In this document: positions 1 through 22,827 of the stretch, piece after piece
Layout of the letters: each line of letters starts with the position of its first letter
How positions within the stretch are numbered: the first letter of the stretch is position 1
Source: Mytilisepta virgata
Taxonomy: Eukaryota; Mollusca; Bivalvia; Mytilida; Mytilidae
Direction of reading: 5' to 3'
Length of the DNA: 64,000 bases
NCBI GenBank assembly: GCA_028015205.1
Contig: CM051516.1
Coordinates: forward strand, 29,564,593-29,628,592
Program-made: the position numbers and the translations under genes
The notes under the pieces: generated by a model
Told to the model about the DNA's origin: nothing
Seen by the model: only the letters and a program-made list of their open reading frames with translations
The model's database searches: none

Positions 1-346
1 CATTTTGAATCACAAATTATTTCTCTTTACAACTGGTTATAACTGAAAGTGAGCACAATTTACAGTTTTTCAGTTTAATTAGAACAAGAGTAAATTTATA
101 TGGTTCATTCATGATTTTTTTACCGTTTTAAAACAGAATTCCACTTTTTGCAATCCAGATTTGTCTGTTATGGCTTCTTTATTACACAAAACAATATGAC
201 TTCCAGTACATAATCTCTGGCAGAGGGAAAATTTGACAATAAGTATGTTTGTTATTTATAAAGAAGTTGGCACTTTTCTTAAACATTGAAGTCAACGACA
301 TACATTGTAGAAGATACCTCCTTGCATAATTGAGAAAATAACTTAC

Positions 347-474
347 CTTTTCATAAAAATAAACATCCATGATATCTTTTTGTTGAGTAATTCCCCTAGT
401 TCCAGTTCACTACCTTGTTTGATAAATTCAAAATATAGACAGTTCTGCTGACCTTCATTATTACCGGACATGCA
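347..474 (-). CDS. Unidentified internal exon candidate
   Basis: On the minus strand this 128-bp segment is bounded by a plausible acceptor (ATATAATTCAG) and a good donor (AAAAG|GTAAGT). It is open in one frame for 42 codons plus 2 bases (enters in phase 0, leaves in phase 2). The peptide begins CMSGNNEGQQNC, contains YFEFIKQGSELELGELL and ends in WMFIFMK. I do not recognise the family. No partner exon was found between it and the SFT2 gene upstream, and the next exon would lie beyond the left edge of the window. The codon content looks protein-like and low in repeats, but a chance open frame between cryptic splice sites is possible. Confidence 0.35.
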
Positions 475-2067
475 CTGAATTATATGATGAATGTTCATAA
501 CATTTCTTCAGACCTTGTTTTTAAGATTCAGAAAAGTCATATAATGTCTGATGAAAAGATAGATCAATAAATCTTTGAAAATTGTAACATGTGAAAGCAC
601 CATCTAAAGCTGATATTACCGACATCTTCTCAGAGCTTAACCTAAACAATTCTCGACTGATTTAGGAACATGTAGATTTCATTGTATTTGTATACATAAG
701 TTTGTTAAAAGTGTAATTTTGTCAGATCAGTGTTAGATTTATGTTTCCACCACATTTCTATATAAATCTATAATCTAAAATCAAATTTTGTACATGTACC
801 AATATATATTTCCCAGTGTAACTTACTAATCATCCTTGTTTTTGACCCCTGATGTGAATGTTTGATGTCTGAATAAGTAGAATGTACATCGTTAAAATGT
901 AAAAGTTTTTGCACATCATTGATATGTATACGACAATGTTATACATGTATTTATTTACACAAAGAGATAATTACTTTCAACATATTAGTGATATGTAAAT
1001 GTTAGTCATTTTACCTAGAAGTGATATTTACATGTGAATTAATGTAACAAATTATTTAGGCCGCAATAGCAGCCCAAAAAAAAAAAACATGACCAAAATT
1101 TCGACGAAAAAAAATTACACAGACTTGCAAAAAGTTATGACATAGAGCTATAAAGTGCTGTAAAAATGATAGTGTGCATACAGAATTTGCAAATTATAAC
1201 TGAAAATTCAGACTGTTATATAATAAAAAACTTGTAAACATGAGAATACTAACAGTTATGTACTTACTGGTACATAGAAATGAGAGAAAAAAAGATTTCT
1301 GATTTTTTGGTGATATATTTAGACTGTTTGTATTTAGCTAAAAGTTAGGATTTTATAAATTCTCAATAAAGGAGGCAAGTTTCTTTTTGAAACTTCTTGT
1401 ACATTTTCACAATTATTTGAACTTTTATATCGTAAACCTGGTGGATAAAATTATAATTCTATTTAGAAAAAGAAAAATTCATTTTCTGAAAATTACTCCA
1501 TCTTTTAGGATATCCTGTCCATCACTTCGTACAAAATATATACACAATTTAAATATGGTTTTATGTGGTCATGTTTAATAGTAATGCATAACAATTTAAC
1601 TGGTTCAACATGATTTGGATATTTAAATATCCGTATTTGTATTCATCAATGATTAGATAGGTATGGTTACACACAGGTGATCCCCCCCCCCCAAAAAAAA
1701 AAAAACAAATTGAAACAAAACCTTTAAAAATTCATTCCAATTTGTAAAAGAGATTTTTTTTGTATAATTCTATTCTTTCTTGCAGCCTATGTGAATAGAA
1801 TTTCATATTCTGAAAAAAAATACAATCGATTTCTTCTCTTACATTCCAGAAATCATTTATCGTATAACTTTCCTAAACTTTTGACAAATTCTATTCATAT
1901 TCAAAAAGGTTTCTGTTAAATTTTTGCATACATCTGAAATTGAAACATTTCTAAAATGAATGTGCTGCTTAGTGTTTAAATTGAGCATGTTTTACAGTGT
2001 ATTTCATTGTTGTCAAACTGGAAAATGGTTTTGGTCGTAACTTGTTGAAAGACTCGATAGTGTCATA
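475..2067. other. AT-rich non-coding stretch
   Basis: No convincing exon is visible. One isolated copy of the TGATATTTACATGT motif of the downstream minisatellite occurs near 1020. A segment near 1062-1115 is the reverse complement of part of the repeat at 2240-2290 (GCAGC and TTTCGTCG motifs). A C10A12 run lies at about 1681-1704. Confidence 0.5.
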
Positions 2068-3320
2068 TACATTTAATGTGTTGACTTATTAGTGATATTT
2101 ACATGTAAATATAACATTCATTCACATAAGAGTAATAGTTATGTGTAACTCATTATTTATTAACATATCAGGGAACGACCTTTTGATTTTTATTGGGGGG
2201 GGGGGGGGGGGGCTAGGATCAAATGTTTGATCCTGCTATATTTTTTCGTCGAAATTTTGGTTTTTTTGGCTGCTGTTGCTGCTATTTTTATTCTCATTTA
2301 AACCCTAAAATTTCCTGATTGGCACAGGTCCTGCATCACTTAAGGTAATCCTGTCTTTTTATTTTGCCAAATCCTAGTCCTGCCTTTTTATTCCAAATTT
2401 GATCCTAGCTCGCCTTAAAGTTCAAATGGTTTATCCCTTAGTGATATTTACATGTAAATGTAGCACTCAATTACACATGAGTGATACTTATATGTAACAA
2501 AGTATTTACACATTAATGATATTTACATGTAAATGTAGCACGCAATTACATATGAGTGATATTTACATGTAACTAAGTATTTATAATCACATTAGTGATA
2601 TTTACATGTAAATGTAGCACTCAATTACATATGAGTGATATTTGCATGTAACTAAGTATTTATAATCACATTGGTGATATTTACATGTAAATGTAGCACT
2701 CAATTACATATGAGTGATATTTACATGTAACTAAGTATTTATAATCACATTAGTGATATTTACATGTAAATGTAGCACTCAATTACACAAGAGTGATATT
2801 TACATGTAACTAAGTATTTATTAACACATGAGTGATATTTACATGTAAATGTAGCACTCAATTACACATGAGTGATATTTGCATGTCACTAAGTATTTAT
2901 AATCACATTAGTGATATTTACATGTAAATGTAGCACTTAATTACACAAGAGTGATATTTACATGTAACTAAGTATTTATTAACACATGAGTGATATTTAC
3001 ATGTAAATGTAGCACTCAATTACACATGAGTGATATTTGCATGTCACTAAGTATTTATAATCACATTAGTGATATTTACATGTAAATGTAGCACTCAATT
3101 ACACAAGAGTGATATTTACATGTAAGTATTTATAAACACATGAATGATATTTACATGTAAATGTAGCACTCAATTACATATGAGTGATATTTACATGTAA
3201 CTAAGTATTTATTAACACATTAGTAATATTTACATGTAAATGTAGCACTCAATCACATATGAGTGATATTTACATGTAACTAAGTATTTATTAACACATT
3301 AGTGATATTTACTTATAAAA
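2068..3320. repeat. 79-bp minisatellite with palindromic core
   Basis: Tandem units recur at an almost constant 79 bp: the landmark TAGCAC recurs at 2461, 2535, 2615, 2694, 2773, 2852, 2931, 3010, 3089, 3164 and 3243. Most units contain two copies of GTGATATTTACATGT. One of them extends into the 14-bp perfect palindrome ATTTACATGTAAAT. An outlying degenerate unit lies at 2088-2160, separated from the main array by a 270-bp foreign segment. Single-base differences between units (ACATGAG/ATATGAG, ACATGTAAC/GCATGTCAC) look like ordinary unit divergence, and some variants recur every other unit, which suggests block duplication. Confidence 0.9.
2165..2440. repeat. Interspersed repeat fragment with poly-G
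   Basis: This insert splits the minisatellite. It opens with a fragment resembling TTTTGATTTTTATTGGGG, runs into a G tract of about 16 bases, and carries several TCCTGCCTTTTTATT-type blocks. The same blocks and the same TTTTTATTGGGG head occur in the outer repeat at 4781-6597, so the two belong to one family. Confidence 0.6.
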
Positions 3321-3599
3321 TAAAGTAGTAGTTGTTAACACAAGGTTATTAAAGACTTTGTCGATTAATGGGGGTGATTCTGTTAAACAGAGATATGGTT
3401 TGACATTTTAAATATAAAGGGGATTAATATTTATATTGTGTTTATGAATAAATGGAGGAAAAACTTCAGTATTGTGCATTTATGTTGTTGAAAAATGTAT
3501 AGTATACAATAGTCTGGGTTAAGTCGTGTTCCTCTATTTTTCCTGTTACATTTCTATGGATGAAATTGATTTATGTATCTTGACCATAATTGACCACTG
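3321..3599. other. Unannotated AT-rich spacer
   Basis: Nothing recognisable is seen between the minisatellite and the degenerate repeat that follows. Confidence 0.4.
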
Positions 3600-4230
3600 A
3601 TTTTCCTAATCTTTAGATGGTCCTCTTTCAGAATTATGCAATTACCTGGATAGGACCCATTTCAAAATCTTGTGTAAAAATTGTCTTATATGAAATTACT
3701 GAGCCAATGCCAATGGGCACCAAATTTGTGACAATGGTCTGCAGGAGTTCCTGTTTTGAAATTGTTTCTGTTGACTTGAACCAGCAAACAAATTGGTCAC
3801 ATCGGGCAAACTTGGTTTAACATAGAACGTTTCTTCTTGAAGGAACCACAGAGTGAATTGGAACCAAATATGGCAGCAATGGTCCTTAAGTGGTCCTCTT
3901 TAAAAATTGTATCCCATCACCCAAAACATAGCTGAACTCAGTTTAACATTGAACACTATTGGAAAATTCCCATAAATATCTTTTTAGCTCACCTAGCCAA
4001 AGGCTATTGCAATCACTTTGCATCCATTGGTTAACTTTTCACATTTTGATCTTCATCTTGGGAACCAGAACAGAATTTGGCTAAACTTGGGGGAGATGTT
4101 TTTTCAAAGAATTGTTACTTTGGTGCCGATTAGTCAAGAAACATGTCTACCAGAGCCTATTCTAATTTCTGATTGGCTGAACTTCTTTCCAAGAAAGATA
4201 TAACTGATTGAACCAAAACTTTCAATATAA
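3600..4230 (+). repeat. Degenerate copies of the GCTCACCTG repeat family
   Basis: Phrases such as 'tggtcctctttcaga', 'accaaatatggcagcaat', 'gtttaacat' and 'tagctcacctagccaaaggct' are decayed versions of the terminal and tandem sequences of the element at 4897-6441. The short open frames here are repeat noise. Confidence 0.6.
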
Positions 4231-4232
4231 TA

Positions 4233-4375
4233 TGGGGCCTCGGTGACCGAGTGGTCTAGATAGTTTGTCATGAGTACTAATGATCACGAGCCTGTCAACA
4301 CTCAGGTTGAGAGTTGGAATCTCACCTGTGGCAGGGTGTGTTCGACAATTGCCAATTATCCACTAAAAACTATAG
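4233..4375 (+). mobile_element. SINE head fragment, tRNA-derived
   Basis: It starts GGGGCCTCGG and has an A box TGACCGAGTGG. The B box is damaged (GTTGGAATC instead of GTTCGAATC). It matches the head of the full-length SINE at 12350-12598 but lacks the 3' body and the (AAAC)n tail, so it is truncated and probably dead. Confidence 0.7.
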
Positions 4376-4989
4376 ACCAAATATGATTGGCCTAGGTAAT
4401 ACAGTTGCTGAGAAATGGATTTAACCATGAAACTTGGAAGCAAATTTTACATTTATGTTTATGAAGTCAGTGAACCATGAAAATTAGGTGAGGGTCACAA
4501 GACAAGTATACTACAGCAAACCTTATATGATCTGTAGACCATAAATCTTAATTGTAGGTATTACATGTGCAAAGTTATTAAAGTTTTTAAAAAGTTGACG
4601 CCGCCGCCCCCACAAAGTAATACCTGTATCTTGCCTTCGTGACTTTTCATCGCAGGCAACACAAAAATGGGAGGGGTCAGGTTTCAACCTATATTCCTTA
4701 TGGGGGGGCCATTCTGGTAAAATATAAGGATACATTCAATAGAACAAAACGAAATGAGCAAATAATTGCGGTCGTATAAGGTAGCAACCATTTAATTTTT
4801 ATTGGGGGGCATGGAAGTAATCTTAAGTCCTGCCTTTTTTTTCAGCAAAATTTCAAGACTGCCTTTTTTTTACTACCTGGTATTGTCCTGCCTTTTTAGC
4901 TCACCTGACCCAAAGGGTCAAGTGAGCTTTTCTCATCACTTGGCGTCCGTCGTCCGTCCTCGTCCGTCGTCGTCGTTAACATTTTACAT

Positions 4990-6400
4990 TTTGAACTTCT
5001 TCTAGAAAACCACTGAATGGAATGAAACCAAACATGGCATGAATGTTCCTTATGAGGTGCTGACCAAGTGTTGTTACTTTGTAGCCGATCCATCATCCAA
5101 GATGGCCGCCAGCGGGGAACTTAGTTTAACATAGAAATGCATACAAATGACTTCTTTTAGAGAACCGTTGAATGGAATGAAACCAAACATGGCATGAATG
5201 TTCCTTATGAGGTGCTGACCAAGTGTTGTTACTTTGTAGCCGATCCATAATCCAAGATGGCCGCCAGCGGGGGACTTAGTTTAACATAGAACCCTATGGG
5301 AAATGCATACAAATGACTTCTTTTAGTGACCCACTTAATGGAATGAAACCAAACATGGCATGAATGAACCCTTATAAGGTGCTGACCAAGCGTTGTTACT
5401 TTGTAGCTGATCCATCATCCAAGATGGCCGCCAGCGGGGAACTTAGTTTAACATTGGACCCTATGGGAAATGCATACAAATGACTTCTTTTAGAGAACCA
5501 CTGAATGGAATGAAACTAAATCTGGCATGAATGTTCCTTATGAGGTGCTGACCAAGTGTTGTTACTTTGTAGCCGATCCATCATCCAAGATGGCCGCCAG
5601 CGGGGGACTTAGTTTAACATAGAACCCTATGGGAAATGCATACAAATGACTTCTTTTAGTGACCCACTTAATGGAATGAAACCAAACATGGCATGAATAT
5701 TTCTTATGAGGTGCTGACCAAGTGTTGTAACTTTGTAGCTGATCCATCATCCAAGATGGCCGCCAGCAGGGAACTTAGTTTATTTGTTTGTTTAGTTGGG
5801 GTTTAACGCCGTTTTCAGCACATTTTGGCTATTTCGCGGCGGCCAGTTTTTATTGGTGGAGGAAGCCGGAGTACCCGGAGAGAACCACCGACCTTCGGTA
5901 GGAAAATTGGCAATCGGGAACTTAGTTTAACATAGGACCCTATGGGAAATGCATACAAATGACTACTTTTAGAGAACCACTGAATGGAATGAAACTAAAT
6001 CTGGCATGAATGTTCCTTATGAGGTGCTGACCAAGTGTTGTTACTTTGTAGCCGATCCATCATCCAAGATGGCCGCCAGCGGGGGACTTAGTTTAACATA
6101 GAACCCTATGGGAAATGCATACAAATGACTTCTTTTAGTGACCCACTTAATGGAATGAAACCAAACATAGCATGAATGTTCCTTACAAGGTGCTGACCAA
6201 GTGTTGTTACTTTGTAGCCGTTACATCATTCAAAATGGCCACCAGTGAGGGACTTAGTTTAACATGGGCCCCTAAGGGAAATACATACAAATGTCTTCTA
6301 TAGAACCACTGAATGGAATGAAACCAAACATGGCATGAATGTTCCTTATGAGATGCTTACCAAGTGTTGTTACTTTGGTGCCTATCCATCATCCAAGATT
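4990..6400 (+). repeat. 166-bp tandem array, about eight units
   Basis: The landmark AATGGAATGAAA recurs at about 5017, 5171, 5337, 5504, 5670, 5983, 6149 and 6312. Spacing is 154-167 bp, except for the 313-bp gap that contains the SINE insertion at 5783-5915. Most units carry CCAAGATGGCCGCCAGC and GTTGTTACTTTGTAGC. Open frames on either strand here are shadows of the repeat. Confidence 0.9.
5783..5915 (-). mobile_element. 5'-truncated SINE with 14-bp target duplication
   Basis: Read on the minus strand it contains the SINE body (GTGGTTCTCTCCGGGTACTC, GAAATAGCCAAAATGTGC, AAACGGCGTTAAACCCC) and ends in an (AAAC)n tail. Exact 14-bp direct repeats GGGAACTTAGTTTA flank it at 5769-5782 and 5916-5929. 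The target is a unit of the 166-bp array, so the array existed before the insertion. The tRNA-like head is absent, as expected of incomplete reverse transcription. Confidence 0.9.
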
Positions 6401-6597
6401 AGATACAGGTGAGCGACACAGGCTCTTGAGAGCCTCTAGTTTTTTCTGGGTTCGTGCCTTTTTTTCACTACATTTTTCATCCTGCCTTTTTTTCTGAGGA
6501 TTTTTTATCCTGCCTTTTTTTTCACCAAATTTTGCATCCTGCCTTTTTTCAAATTCCTTCCATGCCCCCCAATAAAAATCAAATGGTTGCTCCCTAA

Positions 6598-6985
6598 AAA
6601 AAAAGCTCATAAAATTTAAAATATTTTATTTTTCATATAAAGTAACACATTACCACTTTACATACATTTGAATTAAAGAATATTTTATTTTCGATTGAAA
6701 ACATTACATAATGGCAATAATGAAAACCCGTTTGTGAATAATACAAAATACTTCTTTTGTTAGAAAAATTCCATAAGAGACTGGTTAAAGTGTTCTATGT
6801 TTATATAATATCAACTTAAAATTGCAATACAAAACTCCATTAATTAGATGGGTCATTTAACCATTTACATGTATTACTGACAACAGTATTTGACACATGA
6901 ATACAGTAGATCGACTGAAATTATTTGAATGTCACACAAAAAAGGGTAATGGGGAACAATAAAAAAACTCAAGAAAAAGTAGTTT
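6598..6985. other. AT-rich non-coding stretch
   Basis: Nothing recognisable is seen. Confidence 0.4.
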
Positions 6986-6989
6986 TTAT

Positions 6990-7510
6990 GCAATTCCCAT
7001 AGGGTCCTACGTAGTTTTTGTTTGTATTTCCCATAAGGTCCCAGTTTAAACTAAGTCCCCCGCTGGCAGCCATCTTGGATGATGGATCGGCAACGAAGTA
7101 ACAATATCTGGTCAGCACCTCATAAGGAACATTCATACCATGTTTTGTTTCAATCCATTCAGTGGTTCTCTAGGAGATTTTTGTATGTATTTCCTATAGG
7201 GTGCTATTTTAAACTAAATCCCCCGCTGGCAGCCATGTTGGATGACAGATTGGCACCAAAGTAGCAACACTTGGTCAGTACCTTCATAGGAACATCACTT
7301 TAAAGTTTAGTTTCAATCAATTAAGCTGTTCTTCATCAGAAGTTTCTTAAAATTCAGCCAATCAGAAATTAGAAAACGCCCTGGCAGTCATGTTTTTTGA
7401 CAAATTGAAACCAAAGTATCAACACTTGGATAGGACCTTATATGGAACATCTCTGGCTTATTTGGTTTCATTCTGTTCAGTGGTTCTCAAGAACTTATGT
7501 GAAAAGTTAA
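6990..7510 (-). repeat. Inverted copy of the 166-bp repeat unit family
   Basis: Reverse-complement versions of the 4990-6400 units are visible: AGCCATCTTGGATGATGGAT, AACATTCATACCATGTTTTG and CATTCAGTGGTTCTC. About three diverged units are present. Short open frames here are repeat-derived. Confidence 0.75.
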
Positions 7511-8580
7511 CGATGCGGGAACAACAGACTTAGGGTTATTGCATTAATACTGCGGCGTTTTGCAGTTCTTTTCGGCACTATTTTTATTTCAATTTCCACA
7601 AATCTTCAACGTTTCTTTTGCTCATTTGATTGATAAAAACCTTCTGTTAGCCAAAGTTATACAAAAATACAGTATAAAATGCATCTCAGGATAAGTTTTA
7701 ATCATTGCTTTGCATGATTTTGATGTACATCTTCAATTTATGTGTCCACTATACAATTTTTCTACAAACGAAATGTGCAGTCTTCAAATATCAAACTTTT
7801 ATTTCACCTGTCTGTCTGCAAGATTGTAAATTCCATGGCTTTCACATTTGAAAAAATATTCAAGACTGACTTGACTGAACTGCATGGTAAAAACCTTTAC
7901 ATTACATATGATACCTACCTATTATACTTGCCTGTAAATTTAATTAATTACCTTGAAGTGTATTGTGCCCCAAAGAAAGGTAAAAATGGTGTGAAAAGGG
8001 TATCCGGAGTTTTTTCAAATTCGCCCTACTACTCAGGAATATTGTCATCTGCAAAAATAATATATTACATTTGTAAGCTTGTGCAATATATTACGTTGCT
8101 CAGGACAATATTAATGCAATAACCCCATATCATAACCTGTTTATGTTCCGTATGTCCCTTGCCAAGTGGCTCATAAAACGATATAATGCACACATCATAT
8201 ATATAGGTATTTTGTGTCAAGAATTAATCCACCTTATTCCTTTTCCATATTTACATCAGTAATATTGTAATGGAACCATGCCCTACAACTGACTGAACAC
8301 ATGAGGTACCAGTTGTTTTTTCCATTCATTGTATTAGGGGTCCTCCATAACTGTCCAAATTTTTCACAAGTTTACAAAGAGCACTCTTTTTGGAAAACCC
8401 CATCCCCTTTTCTTCAAAAAGTGTACATCAACATTTTTTAACATTGTTGTTGTGAACAGATACCACTCGGAAAGAGGATCTATGGACATTGTTACCTTGA
8501 AAATGCATGTACCAAGTCCAGAGAATGAATCATATGTTAACATGCTCAAGGATTTGCGGATTGGTGGCTTTTTGTCACCT
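7511..8580. other. Non-coding stretch, no supported gene
   Basis: A 126-codon open frame at 7742-8122 (+) has low-complexity, AT-driven composition, no recognisable domain and no splice context, so I do not call it a gene. Nothing else is recognised. Confidence 0.4.
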
Positions 8581-8807
8581 TATACTGTGGATTCATTTAT
8601 TTTTGTGGATACCTCATCATATGTCAGTATCCAAGTACATGCTGTAAAAACGCAACTGTTCAATGTTGTCTCGGATAGGTACATCAAAACTAAAGTAAAA
8701 ATACTATTTTTCGTTGGATTTTTCGTTCATTTAAATTTGTGGTTTACTGGGACCCATGAAAAACATGAAAATTGATATACAATGAATAATAATGAATCCA
8801 GAGTATA
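8581..8807. mobile_element. Small MITE with 17-bp inverted ends
   Basis: The left end TATACTGTGGATTCATT (8581-8597) and right end AATGAATCCAGAGTATA (8791-8807) are inverted with one mismatch. TA dinucleotides sit at both borders, as for Tc1/mariner-type insertions. The 227-bp interior has no coding capacity. A solitary related end (AATGAATCCACAGTA) occurs at 24861-24875. Confidence 0.75.
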
Positions 8808-10140
8808 CTGTTCAGAACTCTGTCAGCATCATGAAGTATATAAATATCACCAGTGTGAATTCTCTATTTTCCAGAATATCGGTGGAAGTGACATGGCGAT
8901 TTTGTTTTTAGGGTATGCTAGAAATGTTGAATTAAAATCCCCTCCCCCTAGCCTGTGTTTTGTCAACTCATGAAATGTTGACAATTATGAATGATCCCTT
9001 ACCACAACTGATATTTAAGTTGCAATTTCAAATCTTGTTACTCATACAGTTTTTCTAAAAAAAAAAATTATACTTTTTCTAAAATAATAAATACTGGTAC
9101 CTCCAATTAGAATAGTTGCGAAAGGCAAGATCTAAAAGATGTGATACAATATTATAATGTTTAATAACACAGATTTTTACTTCAACTTGTCACACGATTC
9201 ACATTTGCCCCTACTGAAAAAATAAAAGTCTGTACAGTAGTCTTGGTTATCTCAAACATTGTTAAAATGAATAAAACTTTGTTAGCCTCATGAGACTTTA
9301 CCCTGTAAAATCAAAATTTCTCTCAGTCAAACTCATTCCTGGTCCATAAATTTCAGCTATTATGTATTTCAATGAAGCTAATGAATCTAAAATGGTATGA
9401 TAATGATGGAAATTGATTGATGGCTGATTTCATTGAAATGGTGTGTTTGTCCAGTATACTTTCATTTAAAAATGTGACGGTTAATTAGTGCAACAAAGTA
9501 ACAACCAGTAGTACAACTTAGTAAGGGAATTGACATCAATGTTTTCTTATTTTAGTGTTAAAATATCATCCACACTTTCAAATTTCACTAGAAGTTTTTG
9601 CCATTTTCTGAATATATGAAATGAACAACAAAAAAACAGACATCAAGTATTACAAAGGCACTTTAAGCAGCTTCAAGCACTTACACTAATCCTTGGTATT
9701 TGTCAGAATATATGGTATTACTTTAAATCTTACTTATAGGCAAACTGATTTATTCTACTAAAAGGGGTTTATCTGTAAAATATCAAATTTCTTCTTACAT
9801 CTTGTTGTTATTGGGGTCATTGGGTCCTTAAATTGTCTCCCTTTTTTGTGGGAATTGGGACTCGCCCTTTTCGTCCTTAAATTTTCTCCTTGGTCTTGGA
9901 CATTGAGAATCACTCTTATCCTTAAATTGTGTATTTTTTATTGTAATTTGGAAATCTATTAGATAAATTACTTCATTTAATACACTCAAAATCTTGCTCC
10001 TAATATAGAAAAATCTCATAACAAACCATTCATTAATTTAGTGTTACTAACTTGCTGATTCAGCTGACTGAGAATCAATACAGGGCCAATACAGAATCCA
10101 CAAATTCGTAACACTTTTATTAAATAATCTAAACAGTCCA
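8808..10140. other. AT-rich non-coding stretch
   Basis: No exon, RNA gene or recognisable repeat is supported. Short homopolymer runs only. Confidence 0.4.
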
Positions 10141-10310
10141 TACAGCTGGTCCGTATTGCCAGTCCGAATGACAAAAAGTCTGTCAAACCCGTCCTTTTGG
10201 AATTGCCCCATTTCCAAAGTGCAGGTCCGTATGGAATTCCATATTGCCCGGTTTCCAAATTGCTGGTCCGTATTGGAGTTCTATATTGCCCGGTTTCCAT
10301 AGTGACTTCA
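10141..10310. repeat. Short tandem repeat, about 50-60-bp units
   Basis: The phrase GGTCCGTATTG or its variant recurs at about 10148, 10224 and 10265, alternating with ATTGCCC(G)GTTTCCA. This is a small local tandem duplication; overlapping open frames on both strands are artefacts of it. Confidence 0.6.
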
Positions 10311-11696
10311 AAATCTGTATTAAATTATTGGCCGGATAAAAGACCAGGGCAACATAAAAATATTGGTCATGCCAAATTTGCATTATTAAGGCTATTTTTA
10401 TCATATTATTTTATAATTGTTTGAACAAAAAAAGTTATACAATATATTCTGACTGTGTTTACCAGCACCACAAGGAAATAACAATATATCTCAATGGCAA
10501 GATTAGTTGATGGAAGGATTTCACATTTGTTTAAAAAATAATATTTCATCAACAATAAATATAAATGTACACATTAAAAATATAAAGATTATTTGTACTA
10601 ATATCTAACATCTGCTTTATAATTTTCTATTAACAAATGAGTGACAGTAAATTTTTAAAAATAAGCGAAATTTTTCAGACCAGTTCAAATTATTCACACT
10701 CACTTGTTTTTCATCTTATTGTAATTTAATGTATGCAAATCATGTCATTTCTCATAAAAATAATGTAACAGTATAAATGTTGCTCATAACTACGAAATCA
10801 GAAAATTTATAGAAAATATATCATTTTGTTAATTAATGATAACAATTGTATATTTAAACTGCAATAGTCTATTTAATCAACACATTATTACCATTAGTAC
10901 TAAAGATTAAAAAAAATCCCCACACAATCAGCTAATTTTTGCCTATGGGTTTTTAATTATATTTTCAATGATTCAGAAATTTTGATAGTATCAAATAGAC
11001 AGCAATATCTCCATATGGTTTGCTACATTGGTGGCAAGGATTTAAAGAACAAAATCAAAAATTGTACTACCCACATTTTGAGTTGCCAAAAATGATGTAT
11101 TGGGTAAGAAAAGTCTAGTTCTACTTGTAATATGCAGGTTCTATTAGATAGTTATATTTTTTTGATTCTGACATTTCCATTCCAACATTGATAAAATTAA
11201 AAAATATCCAGAAAACACAACTATTTCCTGTATTACATGATGTGATAGAACTTCATATAAATTCTAAGTAATTTATACAGATTCATTCAACCCCTAGCAC
11301 TGTTTACATTTCATACAAATCTCATACAAAAAAGTCCGAAATATATACAGATAAACTATTGGATTTGTAATGAAATATCTTCTTTAAAACAAAAAGTAAA
11401 ACTTTATTTCAAGTCATAATGGTCAGTATCACCATGGAAACAAATTTAACTTGTCCAATTCTTTAACGTAACAACACATCAGAACAAACATACAAACAAT
11501 ACTATTCACAAAAAAATACATAACAAGAATAAATAAAGTTTACAATGAAAACAATATCTGGACTTTGATCAGTATGTGCTGCAAAATATCAAATATCTCC
11601 TGTAGACTTGATGATTTGTCTCCCCTTTGCTTGGAATTTCGACTGATGTTAAATATGAATACTAAGATTTCATGAAGACCCCTGATGTCTTTATAT
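10311..11696. other. 3' flank of the SFT2 gene
   Basis: AT-rich sequence downstream (minus strand) of the SFT2 stop codon; its proximal part should be the 3' UTR. A minus-strand AATAAA occurs at 11403-11408, about 290 bases past the stop, and is one candidate polyadenylation signal among several in this AT-rich stretch. Confidence 0.4.

Positions 11697-22827
<11,131 letters not shown>

Larger units (their letters stand above)
4897..6441 (+). mobile_element. Non-autonomous DNA element with GCTCACCTG ends
   Basis: It begins TAGCTCACCTGACCCAAAGG and ends CAGGTGAGCGACACAGGCTC, followed by TTGAGAGCCTCTA. GCTCACCTG/CAGGTGAGC are inverted. The 3' end forms a short hairpin (GGCTC TTGA GAGCC) directly before CTAG. 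A terminal hairpin followed by CTAG recalls Helitron-type ends, but the 5' end does not clearly begin TC, so class is uncertain. There is no transposase gene. Related copies in this window lie at 3600-4230, 6990-7510, 45181-45660 and 63911-64000. This copy is unusual because its interior has expanded into a tandem array. Confidence 0.65.
4781..6597. mobile_element. Outer repeat with inverted ends, carrying a nested element
   Basis: The left end (4781-4818: AGCAACCATTTAATTTTTAT, then GGGGGGCATGGAAG) is repeated in inverted form at the right end (about 6558-6597: CATGCCCCCCAATAAAAATC, then AAATGGTTGCTCCCT). Inside both ends are TCCTGCCTTTTTTT blocks, also found at 2165-2440. The centre is filled by the 4897-6441 element, whose borders fall in these CTTTTT blocks, so this looks like a host repeat that received an insertion. 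Confidence 0.6.

Noticed and set aside
2440..3320. CRISPR-like repeat array
   Set aside because: The units are contiguous 79-bp minisatellite copies without unique spacers, in a eukaryotic genome.
4896..5750. Minus-strand frames starting MMD(R/Q)LQS
   Set aside because: They are the same repeat unit translated several times within the 166-bp array.
7742..8122. 126-codon plus-strand open frame
   Set aside because: AT-driven composition, no recognisable domain and no splice context.
8452..8775. 107-codon plus-strand open frame
   Set aside because: Its second half lies in the MITE at 8581-8807, and the first half shows no recognisable family.
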